A DNA stretch of 64,000 bases, taken from contig NZ_JAKSXV010000024.1 of NCBI RefSeq assembly GCF_022829345.1, forward strand, positions 1-64,000. Direction: 5' to 3'. Shown one piece after another: positions 1 to 9,476 of this stretch. Within the stretch, counting starts at the first letter, position 1, and each line of letters opens with the position of its first letter. The DNA comes from Methylobacterium sp. J-090 (lineage in GTDB: Bacteria > Pseudomonadota > Alphaproteobacteria > Rhizobiales > Beijerinckiaceae). The position numbers and the translations under genes were made by a program. Below the pieces are notes generated by a model. That model saw only the letters and a program-made list of their open reading frames with translations. It did not search any database and was not told the origin of the DNA.

Positions 1-25
1 TCGGATCGCGTCGTTGCACCAGGGC

Positions 26-251
26 TCCCTCTCCTTCCAGGCAGGGCGATCGCAGAGGAACCACGACGGGCCCCCTCTCCTGTTTGGGAGAGGGTTGGGG
101 TGAGGGTCGTGGACTCTCCGGAGAGTTCGCACACCTCACCCCGCCCTCTCCTTCCAGGAGAGGGGGCCTGTCGCGCCCGTTCGAAGCGCTTTGCTTCGCG
201 TTCGAGCGCCGGGAAAACCTATCTGCGATCGCCCTCCCTGGAAGGAGAGGG
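26..251. repeat. Cluster of nested palindromic intergenic repeats (family 1)
   Basis: This gene-free stretch is almost entirely repeat. A partial palindrome lies near 26-46. A fuller copy at about 73-163 has two outer palindromes of the CCCTCTCC/GGAGAGGG type enclosing an inverted pair, GGTGAGG and CACACCTCACC. It is followed by a module of about 70 bp (163-233, starting GGCCTGTCGCGCCCGTTCGA) and another palindrome at about 234-251. The same order of modules recurs at 15745-15930. Any reading frames here are by-products of the repeat. Nothing gene-like is seen in 1-331. Confidence 0.8.
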
Positions 252-331
252 AGCCCGCGCTGCACTTCGTCTTTCAGCGATCGACCAATTCCACGAAACT
301 GATCAGCCAAAACTCGTATAAGAACACAGCC

Positions 332-931
332 TCAGAACGCGCCGGCGAGGAGGCCGAGGCCGGCGGCGGCGAGGCCCGCCCCGGCGACCCGCAGGGCCGG
401 GCGCGTCGTGCGGTGCGCGGCCACGAGCCCGAGGCCGAGGCCGGCTGCGTGCAGGAGGGCGGTGGCCGTAAGGAAGCCGAGGCCGTAGGCGAGGCCCGAG
501 GCGGCGCCGGGCATCTCGGCGCCGTGGGCGAAGCCGTGGAACACCGCGAAGGCGCCGACGAGGCCCATGGCCCCGGCCACGGGCGGCACCGCGCCGCGCG
601 CCAGGACGGCGCCGAGGACGACGACGGACAGGGCGATGGCGGTCTCGACGTAGGGGAGGCTCAACCCGGCGGCGCCGGCCGCACCGCCGAGCGCCATCAT
701 GCCGAGGAAGGCCGCCGGGACGAGGAGGCGCGCGCGCCCGCCGATCCGAGCCGCGATGAGCCCCACGGCCACCATGGCGAGCACGTGGTCGAGCCCGCCG
801 AGGGGGTGGAGGAAACCCTGGGCCAAGCCCCCGGCCTCATGGCCCGGATGCGCCAGGGCGGGCGTGGCGATCACGAGTGCGAGGGGCAGGATCGCCGCGC
901 GGGCGAGGAGCGTCGGCAGGGCAGAAGGCAT
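332..931 (-). CDS. HupE/UreJ family membrane protein (probable metal permease)
   Basis: A 199-residue protein with an N-terminal signal peptide ending near ALA, then the family hallmark HPGHE close to the mature N-terminus. It also has GLDHVLAMVAVG (about residues 46-57) and FHGFAHGAEMPG (about 131-142). About six hydrophobic helices carry conserved His residues. HupE/UreJ proteins are inner-membrane proteins linked to nickel or cobalt supply for hydrogenase and urease. No urease or hydrogenase gene is nearby, so the metal is not defined here. The ATG at 931 was chosen because it begins the signal peptide; the longer open frame upstream runs through repeat DNA and has no family similarity. 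Confidence 0.85.
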   Translation of the reverse strand: MPSALPTLLARAAILPLALVIATPALAHPGHEAGGLAQGFLHPLGGLDHVLAMVAVGLIAARIGGRARLLVPAAFLGMMALGGAAGAAGLSLPYVETAIALSVVVLGAVLARGAVPPVAGAMGLVGAFAVFHGFAHGAEMPGAASGLAYGLGFLTATALLHAAGLGLGLVAAHRTTRPALRVAGAGLAAAGLGLLAGAF

Positions 932-1049
932 CCGGATGTCCCGAGAACGGTGGCAGGCGGCAAGCAGTGTAGCAACCGCCGTGCCCCGGGGCATCCCAGA
1001 ACGAGGCCATATCAAAAGCGGTCGATCGCTTCGGATCGATCGATCGCGA

Positions 1050-1079
1050 CGACCTCCCTCTCCTGAAAGGAGAGGGGAC
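1050..1079. repeat. Isolated copy of the family-1 palindrome
   Basis: A single CTCCCTCTCCTGAAAGGAGA-type hairpin in the 212-bp gap between the HupE-like gene and the M16 peptidase pair. It is followed by text (CGCGTCCTTCAGCGACC) resembling the tail after the palindrome near 250-285, so it looks like a decayed copy of the same element. Confidence 0.65.
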
Positions 1080-1143
1080 CCGCGATTCACCGCGTCCTTC
1101 AGCGACCCGCAAACGGGTCCGAACCAATCCGGTGGAGGCGAAC

Positions 1144-2439
1144 TCAGAAGTCCGTGGGCCGGCCGGCGGCCACGACGAGCATCTTGCCGTCGGCGAAGGT
1201 CCGTGCGCCCGCGCGACGGATATCGGCCTGGGTCACGTTGGCGACGAGGTCGTTGCGCCGGGCGATGTAGTCCATGCCCAGGCCCTCGAAGGCGATCTGG
1301 GCGAGCTGGTGGGCGATCTTCGTCGAGGTGTCGAAGCCGAGCGCGTAGGAGCCGGTGAGGTAGTCCTTCGCCTTCTGCAGTTCCTCGTCGGACGGCCCCT
1401 CGGTGATGAGCCGGCCGATCTCGTCGCCGATGACCGAGAGGGCTTCGCCGACGCGCTCGTTCTTGGTGGCGGTGTAGCCCCAGGTCATGGCGGAGGCGCG
1501 GTGGCTGACCAGCGACGTGCCCACCGAATAGGCGAGCCCGCGCTTCTCGCGCACCTCCTGGAACAGGCGCGAGGTGAAGGAGCCGCCGCCCAGGATGTGG
1601 TTCAGCACGTAGGCCGGGATGAAGTCGGGATCGCACCACGGCACGCCGCCCATGCCGAAGCGCAGGACCGATTGCGGCACGTCGATATCGACGACGTGGC
1701 GCTGGCCGAGGTTCTGCACCCGGGTCTGCGGCACGGCCGTCAGCGGGGCGGCGAGGTCGAGGCGGCCGAAGGCGCGCTCGAGGGCGTCGGCGAGGCGCGC
1801 GGCGTCGATGGCGCCGACCGCCGCGACCTTCACCGCACCCCGCCCGACGAGCTTGCGGTGCATGGCGACGAGGTCGTCGCGGGTGATGGCCGCGATGCTC
1901 TCGGCCGTGCCGGACGAGGGCCGGGCATAGGGGTGGCCGGGATAGGCCTCGACGAAGAAGCGGCGCGAGGCCATCACGCCGGGATCGTTCTGCTGGTAGC
2001 GCAGGCCGGCCAGCGTCTGAGCGCGCACCCGCTCGATGGCGTCGGGGTCGAGGCGGGGTTTGGCGAGCGCCAGCGCCAGGAGGTCGATGGCCTCGTCGGC
2101 GTGCTTGACCAGCATCTTGAGGGAGCCGCCCAGCGCATCGGCCCCGGCGTGGAACGAGAGCTCGATGGCCCGTGCCGCGAGGCGCTCCTGGAACGCGTCG
2201 GAGACGAGGTCCCCGGCGCCCTCGTCGAGGAGGCGGGCGAGCATCTGGGCGACGCCGGCCTTGCCCTCGGGGTCCTGCGCCGCGCCGCCCTCGAAGCTGA
2301 AGGCGAGGGCGATGAGGGGCACCACCTGCGATTCGACGTGCCAGGCCTCGATGCCGGCGGCGGTGGCGACGGGCACGGCCTGCGTCGGCGACTGGGCCGA
2401 GCGGGCGGCGGTGTCGACCAGTTGGGGAGCCAGGGGCAT
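1144..2439 (-). CDS. M16 family peptidase-like protein, non-catalytic subunit
   Basis: A 431-residue M16 (insulinase/MPP-like) protein, second of a tandem pair. Where the family's zinc motif HxxEH should be (about residues 60-70) the sequence reads AQMLARLLDEGAG, so zinc ligands and catalytic Glu are absent. The distal substrate-binding segment VREKRGLAYSVGT, with its conserved Arg and Tyr, is intact. This is the known pattern of a beta-type partner that pairs with a catalytic subunit, here the gene just upstream, 74 bp away. The ATG at 2439 follows a good GAGG ribosome site. It lacks a convincing signal peptide, so location is uncertain. Confidence 0.85.
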   Translation of the reverse strand: MPLAPQLVDTAARSAQSPTQAVPVATAAGIEAWHVESQVVPLIALAFSFEGGAAQDPEGKAGVAQMLARLLDEGAGDLVSDAFQERLAARAIELSFHAGADALGGSLKMLVKHADEAIDLLALALAKPRLDPDAIERVRAQTLAGLRYQQNDPGVMASRRFFVEAYPGHPYARPSSGTAESIAAITRDDLVAMHRKLVGRGAVKVAAVGAIDAARLADALERAFGRLDLAAPLTAVPQTRVQNLGQRHVVDIDVPQSVLRFGMGGVPWCDPDFIPAYVLNHILGGGSFTSRLFQEVREKRGLAYSVGTSLVSHRASAMTWGYTATKNERVGEALSVIGDEIGRLITEGPSDEELQKAKDYLTGSYALGFDTSTKIAHQLAQIAFEGLGMDYIARRNDLVANVTQADIRRAGARTFADGKMLVVAAGRPTDF

Positions 2440-2513
2440 GGAAACCTCGTTGTTCTGGGCCGGGCCCGGCGCGCGCGTCGCGCCACGGCCCCGAAATCCG
2501 GGCGGAGCGCTGA

Positions 2514-3890
2514 TCAGGCGTCGGCGTCGCGGGTCTTGGTCAGGTAGCCGGTGACGGAACGCTGCGGGACGAGGTAGCGCTCGGCCACCGCCGCGAGGCG
2601 CGCCTGGGTGACCCCCTCGATGTCGGACGGCCAGCGCCGCACTTCCTCGATGGTCTCGCCGATGGCCAGCGCCGACCCGTAGATGCGGGCGAGCGACGAC
2701 TGGCTGTCCGACGAATAGACGGTCTCGGCCACGAGCCGGGTCTTGGCCCGCTCGATGGCCTCGGCGTTCAAGGCCTCGGACGGCGCGCGACGCAGGACCC
2801 GGTCGACCTCCTCCTCGAGTTTCTCCAGGCTGATCCCCTCGGCGGGGATCGCGTAGACGGAGAAGCGGGTGTCGTCGATGGCCGAGCCCATGTACCAGGC
2901 GCCGGCATTCACGGCGACGCCGAGCTCCATGACGAGCTTGCGGTAGAGGTAGGAGGTCGAGCCCCCGCCCATCACCTCGGCCAGGAGTTCGAGGGCGTGG
3001 CACTCGCCGTCCTTCGCGGTGATGCAGGACGGCGTGAGGTAGAGCCGCTGCAGGGTCGGCTGCTCGACCTTGGGGTCGGCCACCGCGAGGCGGCGCAGGG
3101 CCTTCGGCTCCGGCTCCCGGGCGCGCACCCGCACGGGCCGGGCGCCCTGGGGCGTGACGCGGCCGTAGGTGTCGTCGGCCATGCGGCGCACGTCGTCGGG
3201 GGTCACGTCGCCGGCCACCACCAGGATGGCGTTCTCGGGGGTGTAGAAGCGCTTGTAGTAGTCGAGGGCGTGGGTGCGGTTCAGGTCCTCGATCTCGTGC
3301 ATCCAGCCGATGATCGGCGTGCCGTAGGGGTGATGCACGAACAGGGAGGCGGCCATGGCTTCGGAGAGCTGGGCGGAGGGGTCGGTCTCGACCCGCATGC
3401 GGCGCTCTTCGAGCACGACGTCGCGCTCGGGCGCCACCACGGCGTCGTCGAGGACGAGGCCGGTCATGCGGTCGGCCTCGAATTCCATCATGGTCTGGAG
3501 ATGGTCGCGGGCCACCCGCTGGAAGTAGGCGGTGTAATCGTAGCTCGTGAACGCGTTCTCCTGGCCGCCGAGGCCCGAGACCGCCTTCGAGAAGGCGCCG
3601 ACCGGGTGCCGCTCGGTGCCCTTGAACATAAGGTGCTCGAGGAAGTGGGCGATGCCGGACTGGCCCTGCGGATCGTCGGCCGAGCCGTTGCGGTACCACA
3701 CCATGTGGGTGACGACGGGCGCGCGGTGATCCGGCACCACGACCACGTCGAGGCCGTTGTCGAGGGTGAAGGCACCGACATCGGGACCCCCCGCCTCGGA
3801 GCGCCCGAACGGGGCGGCCTCGGCCCGGCCCGCGCTGGCATGGCTTTGGCGAGGGCCGAGGAGCGGAACGTCCTTCCGGAACAGGTGCAT
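2514..3890 (-). CDS. M16 family zinc metallopeptidase, catalytic subunit
   Basis: A 458-residue M16 peptidase with an intact zinc motif HFLEH (residues 82-86) and a downstream Glu-containing helix (EFEADRM, about 160) that supplies the third ligand. The M16 C-terminal domain follows from about 210. Members degrade peptides or process precursors, usually with a second subunit; the inactive homologue directly downstream is the obvious partner. The ATG at 3890 follows AAGGAAA at good spacing. Residues 1-38 are poorly conserved and not a clear signal peptide. A PqqF-like role cannot be assigned from sequence. Confidence 0.9.
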   Translation of the reverse strand: MHLFRKDVPLLGPRQSHASAGRAEAAPFGRSEAGGPDVGAFTLDNGLDVVVVPDHRAPVVTHMVWYRNGSADDPQGQSGIAHFLEHLMFKGTERHPVGAFSKAVSGLGGQENAFTSYDYTAYFQRVARDHLQTMMEFEADRMTGLVLDDAVVAPERDVVLEERRMRVETDPSAQLSEAMAASLFVHHPYGTPIIGWMHEIEDLNRTHALDYYKRFYTPENAILVVAGDVTPDDVRRMADDTYGRVTPQGARPVRVRAREPEPKALRRLAVADPKVEQPTLQRLYLTPSCITAKDGECHALELLAEVMGGGSTSYLYRKLVMELGVAVNAGAWYMGSAIDDTRFSVYAIPAEGISLEKLEEEVDRVLRRAPSEALNAEAIERAKTRLVAETVYSSDSQSSLARIYGSALAIGETIEEVRRWPSDIEGVTQARLAAVAERYLVPQRSVTGYLTKTRDADA

Positions 3891-4017
3891 CGAAGAGCTT
3901 TCCTTCAGCGTTCGGCCCGCGCGGGACCGTCCGTCTCGTTGAGCGTCGCACGGGAGTCCGGCACCCGCCGCAACGGCCGGGCCAGACGCGTGAACCGGCT
4001 GGACGCCGGCGAAGATG

Positions 4018-4686
4018 TCAGTTCCGGCCGCGGATATAGGCGCCCGGATCGGCCTCCTCGCGCTCGCGCGAGGGATTGTTGATGGGATCGCCGCTCGTCT
4101 TGGCGACCTTGCGGGGCGGCTTGCGGTAGCCGGTCGGCGGATCGGTCAGCACGTCGCGGTCGGGCTCCACCAGGGACGGTTCGGCCACCTCGGCGGACCG
4201 CAGGCCGAAGGGGTTCGACCAGAACGAGTTGCGGTCGGCGGTCTCGCCCTCGGGCCGGCCCGGCTCCGTGCGCACCTGCGCATCGGCGCGGCGCCCGCCC
4301 CGCATCTCGTCGATGGAGAGGGTCACGTTGTTGTCGTCCATGCGCCCCTGCGCGCCGCGCACGATGGGCTTGCGGGCCTCGACCCGCTCGCGCTCGCGCT
4401 GGGCGATCTCGGGGTCTTTCGGCCATTGCGGCGAGGCCTCCGCCTTGCGCGGCGGCGGCAGGGCCTTGCCGTCGAGCTTCGGCGGCATCACCAGGGGCGC
4501 GCGCTCGCGGTAGGTGATGGCCGGCTTCTCCGGCTCGATCAGGCCGATATTGCTCAGCGCATCGCGCATGAACACGCCCTGCTGGGCCTGCGCGCCGCCG
4601 AGGCCGGCGAGGACGCCCGCCCCTGCAAGGAGGCCCGTCACCAAGGTGCCCGTCACGGAGTAGAGGAACCCGCGCTGTCCGATCAT
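4018..4686 (-). CDS. Conserved hypothetical exported protein
   Basis: A 222-residue protein with a hydrophobic N-terminal segment (about 8-30, ending AQA) that looks like a signal peptide or anchor. The rest is hydrophilic and rich in Pro, Arg and Glu, with short conserved-looking stretches such as DALSNIGLIEPEKP and YRERAPLVMP. No enzymatic motif is visible. It lies between lspA and the M16 pair on the same strand, 219 bp from lspA and 127 bp from the first peptidase gene. I know no function; envelope association is inferred from the N-terminus only. Confidence 0.75.
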   Translation of the reverse strand: MIGQRGFLYSVTGTLVTGLLAGAGVLAGLGGAQAQQGVFMRDALSNIGLIEPEKPAITYRERAPLVMPPKLDGKALPPPRKAEASPQWPKDPEIAQRERERVEARKPIVRGAQGRMDDNNVTLSIDEMRGGRRADAQVRTEPGRPEGETADRNSFWSNPFGLRSAEVAEPSLVEPDRDVLTDPPTGYRKPPRKVAKTSGDPINNPSREREEADPGAYIRGRN

Positions 4687-4905
4687 GCCGCCCCCGATGC
4701 CTGTCCGGTCGTCGCGCCCGGTCCCGGGCGCGAATGGTCGCGTTCACGTCACGATCCTGATCCGGCTTCGAACGCCTGATCCCGGTTTCGGGCGATCGTA
4801 TGGCGCCTTGGCCGCAGGGTGCCAGTGCCGGGCCGCCAACGATCCCCGATGTGGTTTACGCACCACAGGTCCCGGACACTGTCGCCGCACCTTGCAATGG
4901 CGGCG

Positions 4906-5427
4906 TCAGGCCTGCGGCGTGGTGGTGGTCTTGGTGGGCGCCTCGGTGGAAGCCTTGCCGCGCAGATCCGGCAGCAGGCTGTCGAGGACGAGGCCGACGA
5001 CGCCCGCGACGATGGCGGCATCCGCGACGTTGAACACGTACCAGGACCAGGTGCGCCAGTGCAGGTGCACGAAATCGAACACCGCCCCGTACGCGGCCCG
5101 GTCGATGGCGTTGCCGATGGCGCCGCCGGCGACGAGGCCGAGGGAGACGGCCAGCAGCCGCGTCGGCGCGCGCCGCATCCACACCACGAGGCCGGTGGCC
5201 GCGAGCACCGAGACGGCGACGAGGATCCAGCGCCCGATCCCACCCTCCTGCTGGAACAGGCCGTAGGACACGCCGCGGTTCCACACCACGAGGAACTCGG
5301 CGAACGGCGCCACGGGCCAGGGCTGGGTCAGGACGAGGTCGGTGCCGAGATAGAGCCAGAGCTTCGAGGCCTGATCGACGACCAGGGTGGCGAGGAGGCC
5401 CATGAGGCCGAGGCGGAAGGGAGTCAT
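4906..5427 (-). CDS. lspA: Lipoprotein signal peptidase (signal peptidase II)
   Basis: A 173-residue inner-membrane aspartic protease that cuts the signal peptide from prolipoproteins after diacylglyceryl transfer. It has four hydrophobic helices. DQASK lies near the N-terminus, and the two catalytic Asp blocks are [16 protein letters not shown] and FNVADAAI. The C-terminus carries a low-complexity Thr/Lys tail. The ATG at 5427 gives the usual LspA N-terminus ([10 protein letters not shown]); its ribosome site is weak. An open frame continues upstream into the palindromic repeat but is not family-like. Its neighbour ileS lies upstream on the same strand, an order common in proteobacteria, here separated by 388 bp of repeats. 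Confidence 0.95.
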   Translation of the reverse strand: MTPFRLGLMGLLATLVVDQASKLWLYLGTDLVLTQPWPVAPFAEFLVVWNRGVSYGLFQQEGGIGRWILVAVSVLAATGLVVWMRRAPTRLLAVSLGLVAGGAIGNAIDRAAYGAVFDFVHLHWRTWSWYVFNVADAAIVAGVVGLVLDSLLPDLRGKASTEAPTKTTTTPQA

Positions 5428-5573
5428 CGGATCGTTCGCATGGCGCGAGGGAGGCTCGCGCGTTCCCGTCCCCCTCGCGGGGATACCGGATTCGTACATC
5501 CGCAACGCCGCCGATTTCGACAGGCGACCGCCCGCCGAAGGACCGCGTGCGTCGGCGGAGAACACGCCGGGCT

Positions 5574-5670
5574 CCCTCTCCTGGAAGGAGAGGGTTGGGG
5601 TGAGGTGTGGGACCTGTTCGGAGAGTTCGCACACCTCACCCTGTCCCTCTCCTTCCAGGAGAGGGGACCC
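5574..5670. repeat. Nested palindromic element, 97 bp (family 1), inverted match of 15745-15841
   Basis: Two outer palindromes (CCCTCTCCTGGAAGGAGAGG type) flank an inner inverted pair, GGTGAGGTGTG and CACACCTCACC, around a loop of about 20 bases. The reverse complement matches 15745-15841 base for base as far as I can trace. It sits in the 388-bp gap between ileS and lspA. Confidence 0.85.
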
Positions 5671-5758
5671 ATGTTTCCCGCGCGATGGAGGAAGCCCTTG
5701 GCGCGGGAGGTGGGACCGAGGGTGGCTCCGCTGGCCTTCGCAGGTCCAGGGTCGCCCA

Positions 5759-5801
5759 GCCACCCCCACCCTCGATCCCTCCCCGCAAGGGGTAGGGAAG
5801 A
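5759..5801. repeat. GC-rich hairpin repeat (family 2)
   Basis: CCCTCCCCGCAAGGGGTAGG forms a tight stem with a GCAA tetraloop, preceded by CCACCCCCACCCTCGAT. A close copy is at 26307-26349. It lies just beyond the ileS stop and could act as a transcript-end hairpin. The rest of the 5428-5815 gap shows nothing gene-like. Confidence 0.6.
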
Positions 5802-5815
5802 GCGCTCCCGCCCCC

Positions 5816-8800
5816 TCACGCGATGGCACCGTGGGCGGCGTCCCACTCGCGCAGGGCCCGGGCGTCGCGGGGGGTCACGTCGGGATAGGCTGGGTCCGCG
5901 CCGACATCGGTCGTGACCCGCCAGGACCGGGCGCATTTGCGGCCCTCCGCGAGCCCCGGGACGACGGCGACGCCGCGCACGTCGTCGAGGCGGAAGGCGT
6001 CCGCCGGCCCCTCGCCCGACGCGATGCGGATGGCGGAGGTGATGCACACCTCCGCAAAATCGATCCCGTCGAGGGCGGCGAGCAGTTCCGGGTCGGACAC
6101 GAACACCGTCGGCGCCGCCTCCAGGCTCGCTCCGATGCGCTTGCCCGCCCGCTCGATCTCCAGGGCGCCGGTGACGACGCGGCGGACCTTTCGGACCTTC
6201 TGCCAGCGGGCGGCGAGCGCCGCGTCGCGCCAGGCGGACGGAGTCTCCGGCAGGGTCTGGAGATGCACCGACCCGGTCTCCGAGGGATACCGGTCGAGCC
6301 AGGCCTCCTCCGCCGTGAAGGCGAGGACGGGGCTGAGCCAGATCGTCACCCGGCGGAAGGTCTCGTCGATGACCTGCAGAGCGGCCCGGCGGGTCGGCGA
6401 CGAGATCGGATCGCAGTAGAGCGCGTCTTTCCGCACGTCGAAGTAGAAGGCCGAGAGGTCGCCGGTCATGAAGCCGTTGAGGAGCGCCACGACGCGCTTC
6501 AGGTCGAAGGCCGCGTAGGCCTCGCGGATCTCGCCGTCGAGCTCCGACAGACGATGCCGGATCAGGCGCTCCAACTCGGGCAGCTCGGCGTGCGGGATCT
6601 CCGCGCCCGGCTCGAAATGCGCGAGCGAGCCGAGCATCCAGCGGAGCGAGTTGCGCAGCTTGCGGTAGGTCTCGGCGAAGGTCTTGATGATCTCCGGGCC
6701 GATGCGGAGATCGTCGGTGTAGTCGGAGGCCGCCACCCACAGGCGCAGGATGTCGGCGCCGGAATCCTTGATGATGTTCTGTGGCGCGACGACGTTGCCC
6801 TTCGACTTCGACATCTTCAGCCCCTTGGGGTCGAGGACGAAGCCGTGGGTGAGGACGATGTCGTAGGGGGCCCGCCCGCGCGTGCCGGCGGATTCCAGCA
6901 GGGACGACTGGAACCAGCCGCGATGCTGGTCGGAGCCTTCGAGATACATCACCGTGTCGGTGCCGCCGTCGCGCTTGCGCACCACGCCGGACAGGCCCGG
7001 AAACTGCTCCGGGTCGTCGAGGACGAAGGCGTGGGTCGAGCCGGAATCGAACCAGACGTCGAGGACGTCCGTCACCTTCTCGTAGTCGGCCGGATCGTGC
7101 TCGGGCTTCAAGAAGCGGGCGCCGTCCGTATCCGTGAACCAGGCATCCGCCCCTTCCGCCGCGAAAGCGTCCGCGATGCGGGCATTCACGCGCTCGTCGC
7201 GGAGAACCTCGTGAGTACCCTTCTTCACGAACACCGTGATGGGCACGCCCCAGGCGCGCTGGCGCGAAACCACCCAGTCGGGGCGGTTGCCGACCATGCC
7301 GTTGATGCGGTTTTTTCCTTGTGGCGGCACCCACTGCGTCTCTTCGATGGAGCGCAGGGCGACCTCCCGCAGGGTACGGCCATCCAGGGAGTCGACGGGC
7401 TTGTCCATCGCAATGAACCATTGCGGCGTATTGCGAAAAATCACCGGCTTCTTCGAGCGCCAGGAATGCGGATAGCTGTGCTTGAGGGTGCCGCGCGCCA
7501 CCAGGGTGCCGGCCTCCGTCAACGCCGCGATGATCGCCTTGTTGGCGTCGCCCTTCTCGCCCTTGTGGTTAAGGACGCGTTTTCCCGTGAAACCGGGCGC
7601 GTCCTCCGTCAGGGCACCATCGGCATCCACGGTGTAGGGGATGCGAGTGTCGATGCCGCGGTCCGTGAGCGCGCGGCCGTTGGCCATCCAGACCTCGAAA
7701 TCCTCGCGGCCATGGCCCGGCGCCGTGTGGACGAAGCCGGTGCCGGCCTCGGCGGTGACGTGGTCGCCGTCGAGGAGCGGGACGTCGAAATCGTACCCGA
7801 GCGATGCGAGCGGATGCGAACAGGCGCCGATGGCGGCGGGATCGAACCAGCTCGTGAGCCGCGTGTACCGGACCACCTTGGCGGCGGCGAAGAACCCGTC
7901 CGCGAGATCGTTGGCAAGAAGGTAGTAGGCCCCCGGCGCGGCCCAATTGCCTTCCGGCGCCTCCTCGACACGGTAGATGCCGTACTTGATCTTGCTGGAA
8001 TAGGCGATTGCCCGGTTGCCTGGCAGTGTCCAGGGCGTCGTGGTCCAGATGACGATCGCCAGGCGTTCGCGCATTTCACGCGTCAGTTCGAACGTCCAGT
8101 CGATGCCGGGTTCGCTCATCAGAGCCGCGCCTGACGTGCGCTTGATTTCCTCGACGGCGCCGACCCTGTCGGCCCTGTCCTGATCGTAGGCGCCTTGCCA
8201 GCTCTTGACCGGGAACGCGACGAACACCGTGTCGCTGACGACGTCCTCGTACTCGACCTCAGCCTCGGCGAGCGCGGTCTTCTCGACCACGGACCACATC
8301 ACCGGCTTCGAGCCGCGATAGAGCTGGCCGGTGGTGGCGAACGTCATCAACTCGCGGGCGATGGTGGCTTCGGCCGGGAACGTCATGGTGGCGTAGGGGT
8401 GGTCCCAGTCGCCGGTGACGCCGAGGCGCTTGAACTCGGCCCGCTGGGTGTCGAGCCACTGGCCGGCGAAGGCCCGGCATTCCTGGCGAAATTCGAGGAC
8501 GGGCACGTCGTCCTTGTTGCGGCCCTTGGCGCGGTAGGCCTCCTCGATCTTCCACTCGATGGGCAGGCCGTGGCAGTCCCAGCCCGGCACGTAGTTGGCG
8601 TCGAAGCCCAGCGCCCCCTGCGCCCGGACGATGCAGTCCTTGAGGATCTTGTTGAGCGCCGTGCCGATGTGGATGTTGCCGTTGGCGTAGGGGGGGCCGT
8701 CGTGCAGCACGAACTTCGCCCGGCCGGCGGCCTTCGCCCGGATCTGTCCGTAGAGGTCGGTGGCGGCCCAGCGCTCCAGCAGCAGGGGCTCGCGCACGGG

Positions 8801-8896
8801 GAGGCCCGCCCGCATGGGGAAGTCCGTCTGCGGCAGGAACAGGGTCTTCGAATAGTCGCGGGCGGGGGCGCCGGCGGACTCTGTGGGATCGCTCAT
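5816..8896 (-). CDS. ileS: Isoleucyl-tRNA synthetase
   Basis: A 1026-residue class Ia aminoacyl-tRNA synthetase that charges tRNA-Ile in the cytoplasm. The HIGH-type motif is GNIHIGTA (about residues 73-80), the editing domain lies in the middle third, and the KMSKS loop is LKMSKSKGN. The anticodon-binding domain ends in a diverged zinc region: GRKCARSW keeps one Cys of the usual CxxC, and the second pair is missing. The ATG at 8896 is the family-like start; an alternative about 20 codons upstream gives a Pro-rich extension. A 13-bp inverted repeat lies 75 bp upstream. lspA follows on the same strand. Confidence 0.97.
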   Translation of the reverse strand: MSDPTESAGAPARDYSKTLFLPQTDFPMRAGLPVREPLLLERWAATDLYGQIRAKAAGRAKFVLHDGPPYANGNIHIGTALNKILKDCIVRAQGALGFDANYVPGWDCHGLPIEWKIEEAYRAKGRNKDDVPVLEFRQECRAFAGQWLDTQRAEFKRLGVTGDWDHPYATMTFPAEATIARELMTFATTGQLYRGSKPVMWSVVEKTALAEAEVEYEDVVSDTVFVAFPVKSWQGAYDQDRADRVGAVEEIKRTSGAALMSEPGIDWTFELTREMRERLAIVIWTTTPWTLPGNRAIAYSSKIKYGIYRVEEAPEGNWAAPGAYYLLANDLADGFFAAAKVVRYTRLTSWFDPAAIGACSHPLASLGYDFDVPLLDGDHVTAEAGTGFVHTAPGHGREDFEVWMANGRALTDRGIDTRIPYTVDADGALTEDAPGFTGKRVLNHKGEKGDANKAIIAALTEAGTLVARGTLKHSYPHSWRSKKPVIFRNTPQWFIAMDKPVDSLDGRTLREVALRSIEETQWVPPQGKNRINGMVGNRPDWVVSRQRAWGVPITVFVKKGTHEVLRDERVNARIADAFAAEGADAWFTDTDGARFLKPEHDPADYEKVTDVLDVWFDSGSTHAFVLDDPEQFPGLSGVVRKRDGGTDTVMYLEGSDQHRGWFQSSLLESAGTRGRAPYDIVLTHGFVLDPKGLKMSKSKGNVVAPQNIIKDSGADILRLWVAASDYTDDLRIGPEIIKTFAETYRKLRNSLRWMLGSLAHFEPGAEIPHAELPELERLIRHRLSELDGEIREAYAAFDLKRVVALLNGFMTGDLSAFYFDVRKDALYCDPISSPTRRAALQVIDETFRRVTIWLSPVLAFTAEEAWLDRYPSETGSVHLQTLPETPSAWRDAALAARWQKVRKVRRVVTGALEIERAGKRIGASLEAAPTVFVSDPELLAALDGIDFAEVCITSAIRIASGEGPADAFRLDDVRGVAVVPGLAEGRKCARSWRVTTDVGADPAYPDVTPRDARALREWDAAHGAIA

Positions 8897-9215
8897 GGGT
8901 CTCTGTCGGTCTTGGCGCTGAAGCGGGGCGGTCCAGGGGACCGGTGGCGGAAGGGGCAATCGAGTGCCCTCCCGGCCTCCGCCGAGGCGCGCGCTGCCGC
9001 GGCCCTCAGGCGGAGGCCGGGCTCATAATTCGCGGGCGGCCGGGGAGCAGGTCCGGGCCGCGCGGATCGGCATCAGCGCACATGCGCCGGCTTCTAGCAG
9101 CGCCGGATGCGCGAGACCAGCGAGCTTTCGCGGGACCGCAGGCCGGGGACCTTTTCCAAGCTCGGCCGTTGATAACACCCGCCGCGAGGCGATCCCAACA
9201 CCGGAGAGACCCGCC
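8897..9215. other. Gene-free interval between divergent ileS and a small exported protein
   Basis: 319 bp between divergently transcribed genes. It must hold both promoters. The visible structure is a long hairpin (8971-9021) and an AT-richer spot, CTCATAATTCG (about 9022-9032), that could be a minus-strand -10 region for ileS. No coding signal is convincing. Confidence 0.5.
8971..9021 (-). promoter_or_regulatory. 13-bp perfect inverted repeat in the ileS leader
   Basis: CCCGGCCTCCGCC (8971-8983) is exactly complementary to GGCGGAGGCCGGG (9009-9021), with a 25-base intervening segment. On the minus strand this would fold near the 5' end of the ileS transcript, about 75 bases before the start codon. 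It could be a leader hairpin. It does not resemble a T-box, and no T-run follows. Confidence 0.45.
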
Positions 9216-9476
9216 ATGAGAAAAGCTTTGCTCGCCGCCACCCTCGTCCTGTCGGCCTTCGCCGTGTCCGGCGCTGCCGAGGCCCAGGGGCTTCCGGGCG
9301 GCATCCGCCGGGGTGCGGCCGAGGGCGACCGTGTCGCCGGTCCCGTGGGCGGCATCGTCGGCGGTGCGGTCGGCGGCGCCGTCGGCACCGTGAACGGGGC
9401 GCTCGGCATCGATCCCGGCCGGCGCGCCTACCGCACGCGGATGAAATCGCGCCGGCACCACCGCCATCACCGCTGA
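9216..9476 (+). CDS. Small exported glycine-zipper protein
   Basis: An 86-residue protein with a clean signal peptide (MRKALLAATLVLSAFAVSGA, cleavage after AEA), then a Gly-rich stretch GPVGGIVGGAVGGAVGTVNG (about 42-61) of glycine-zipper type, and a basic His/Arg tail. The start ATG at 9216 follows GGAGAG. Glycine-zipper segments often insert in the outer membrane, but function is unknown. A similar protein is encoded at 27644-28060. The last ten bases overlap the end of the convergent transporter gene. Confidence 0.75.
   Translation: MRKALLAATLVLSAFAVSGAAEAQGLPGGIRRGAAEGDRVAGPVGGIVGGAVGGAVGTVNGALGIDPGRRAYRTRMKSRRHHRHHR

Noticed and set aside
84..321. Short frames encoding HTSPRPLLPGEG or LTPPSPSRRG-like text near the left end
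   Set aside because: These peptides are translations of the family-1 palindrome and recur wherever the repeat occurs.
1144..3951. A 935-codon minus-strand frame spanning both M16 genes
   Set aside because: Only its last 431 codons are protein-like; the rest is an out-of-frame reading of the catalytic M16 gene that lacks stops because of high GC.
5387..8134. A 915-codon plus-strand frame opposite ileS
   Set aside because: Shadow of ileS; its beginning is also inside the palindromic repeat.
8897..9215. T-box riboswitch before ileS
   Set aside because: No T-box sequence, specifier loop or terminator; T-boxes are also rare in alphaproteobacteria.
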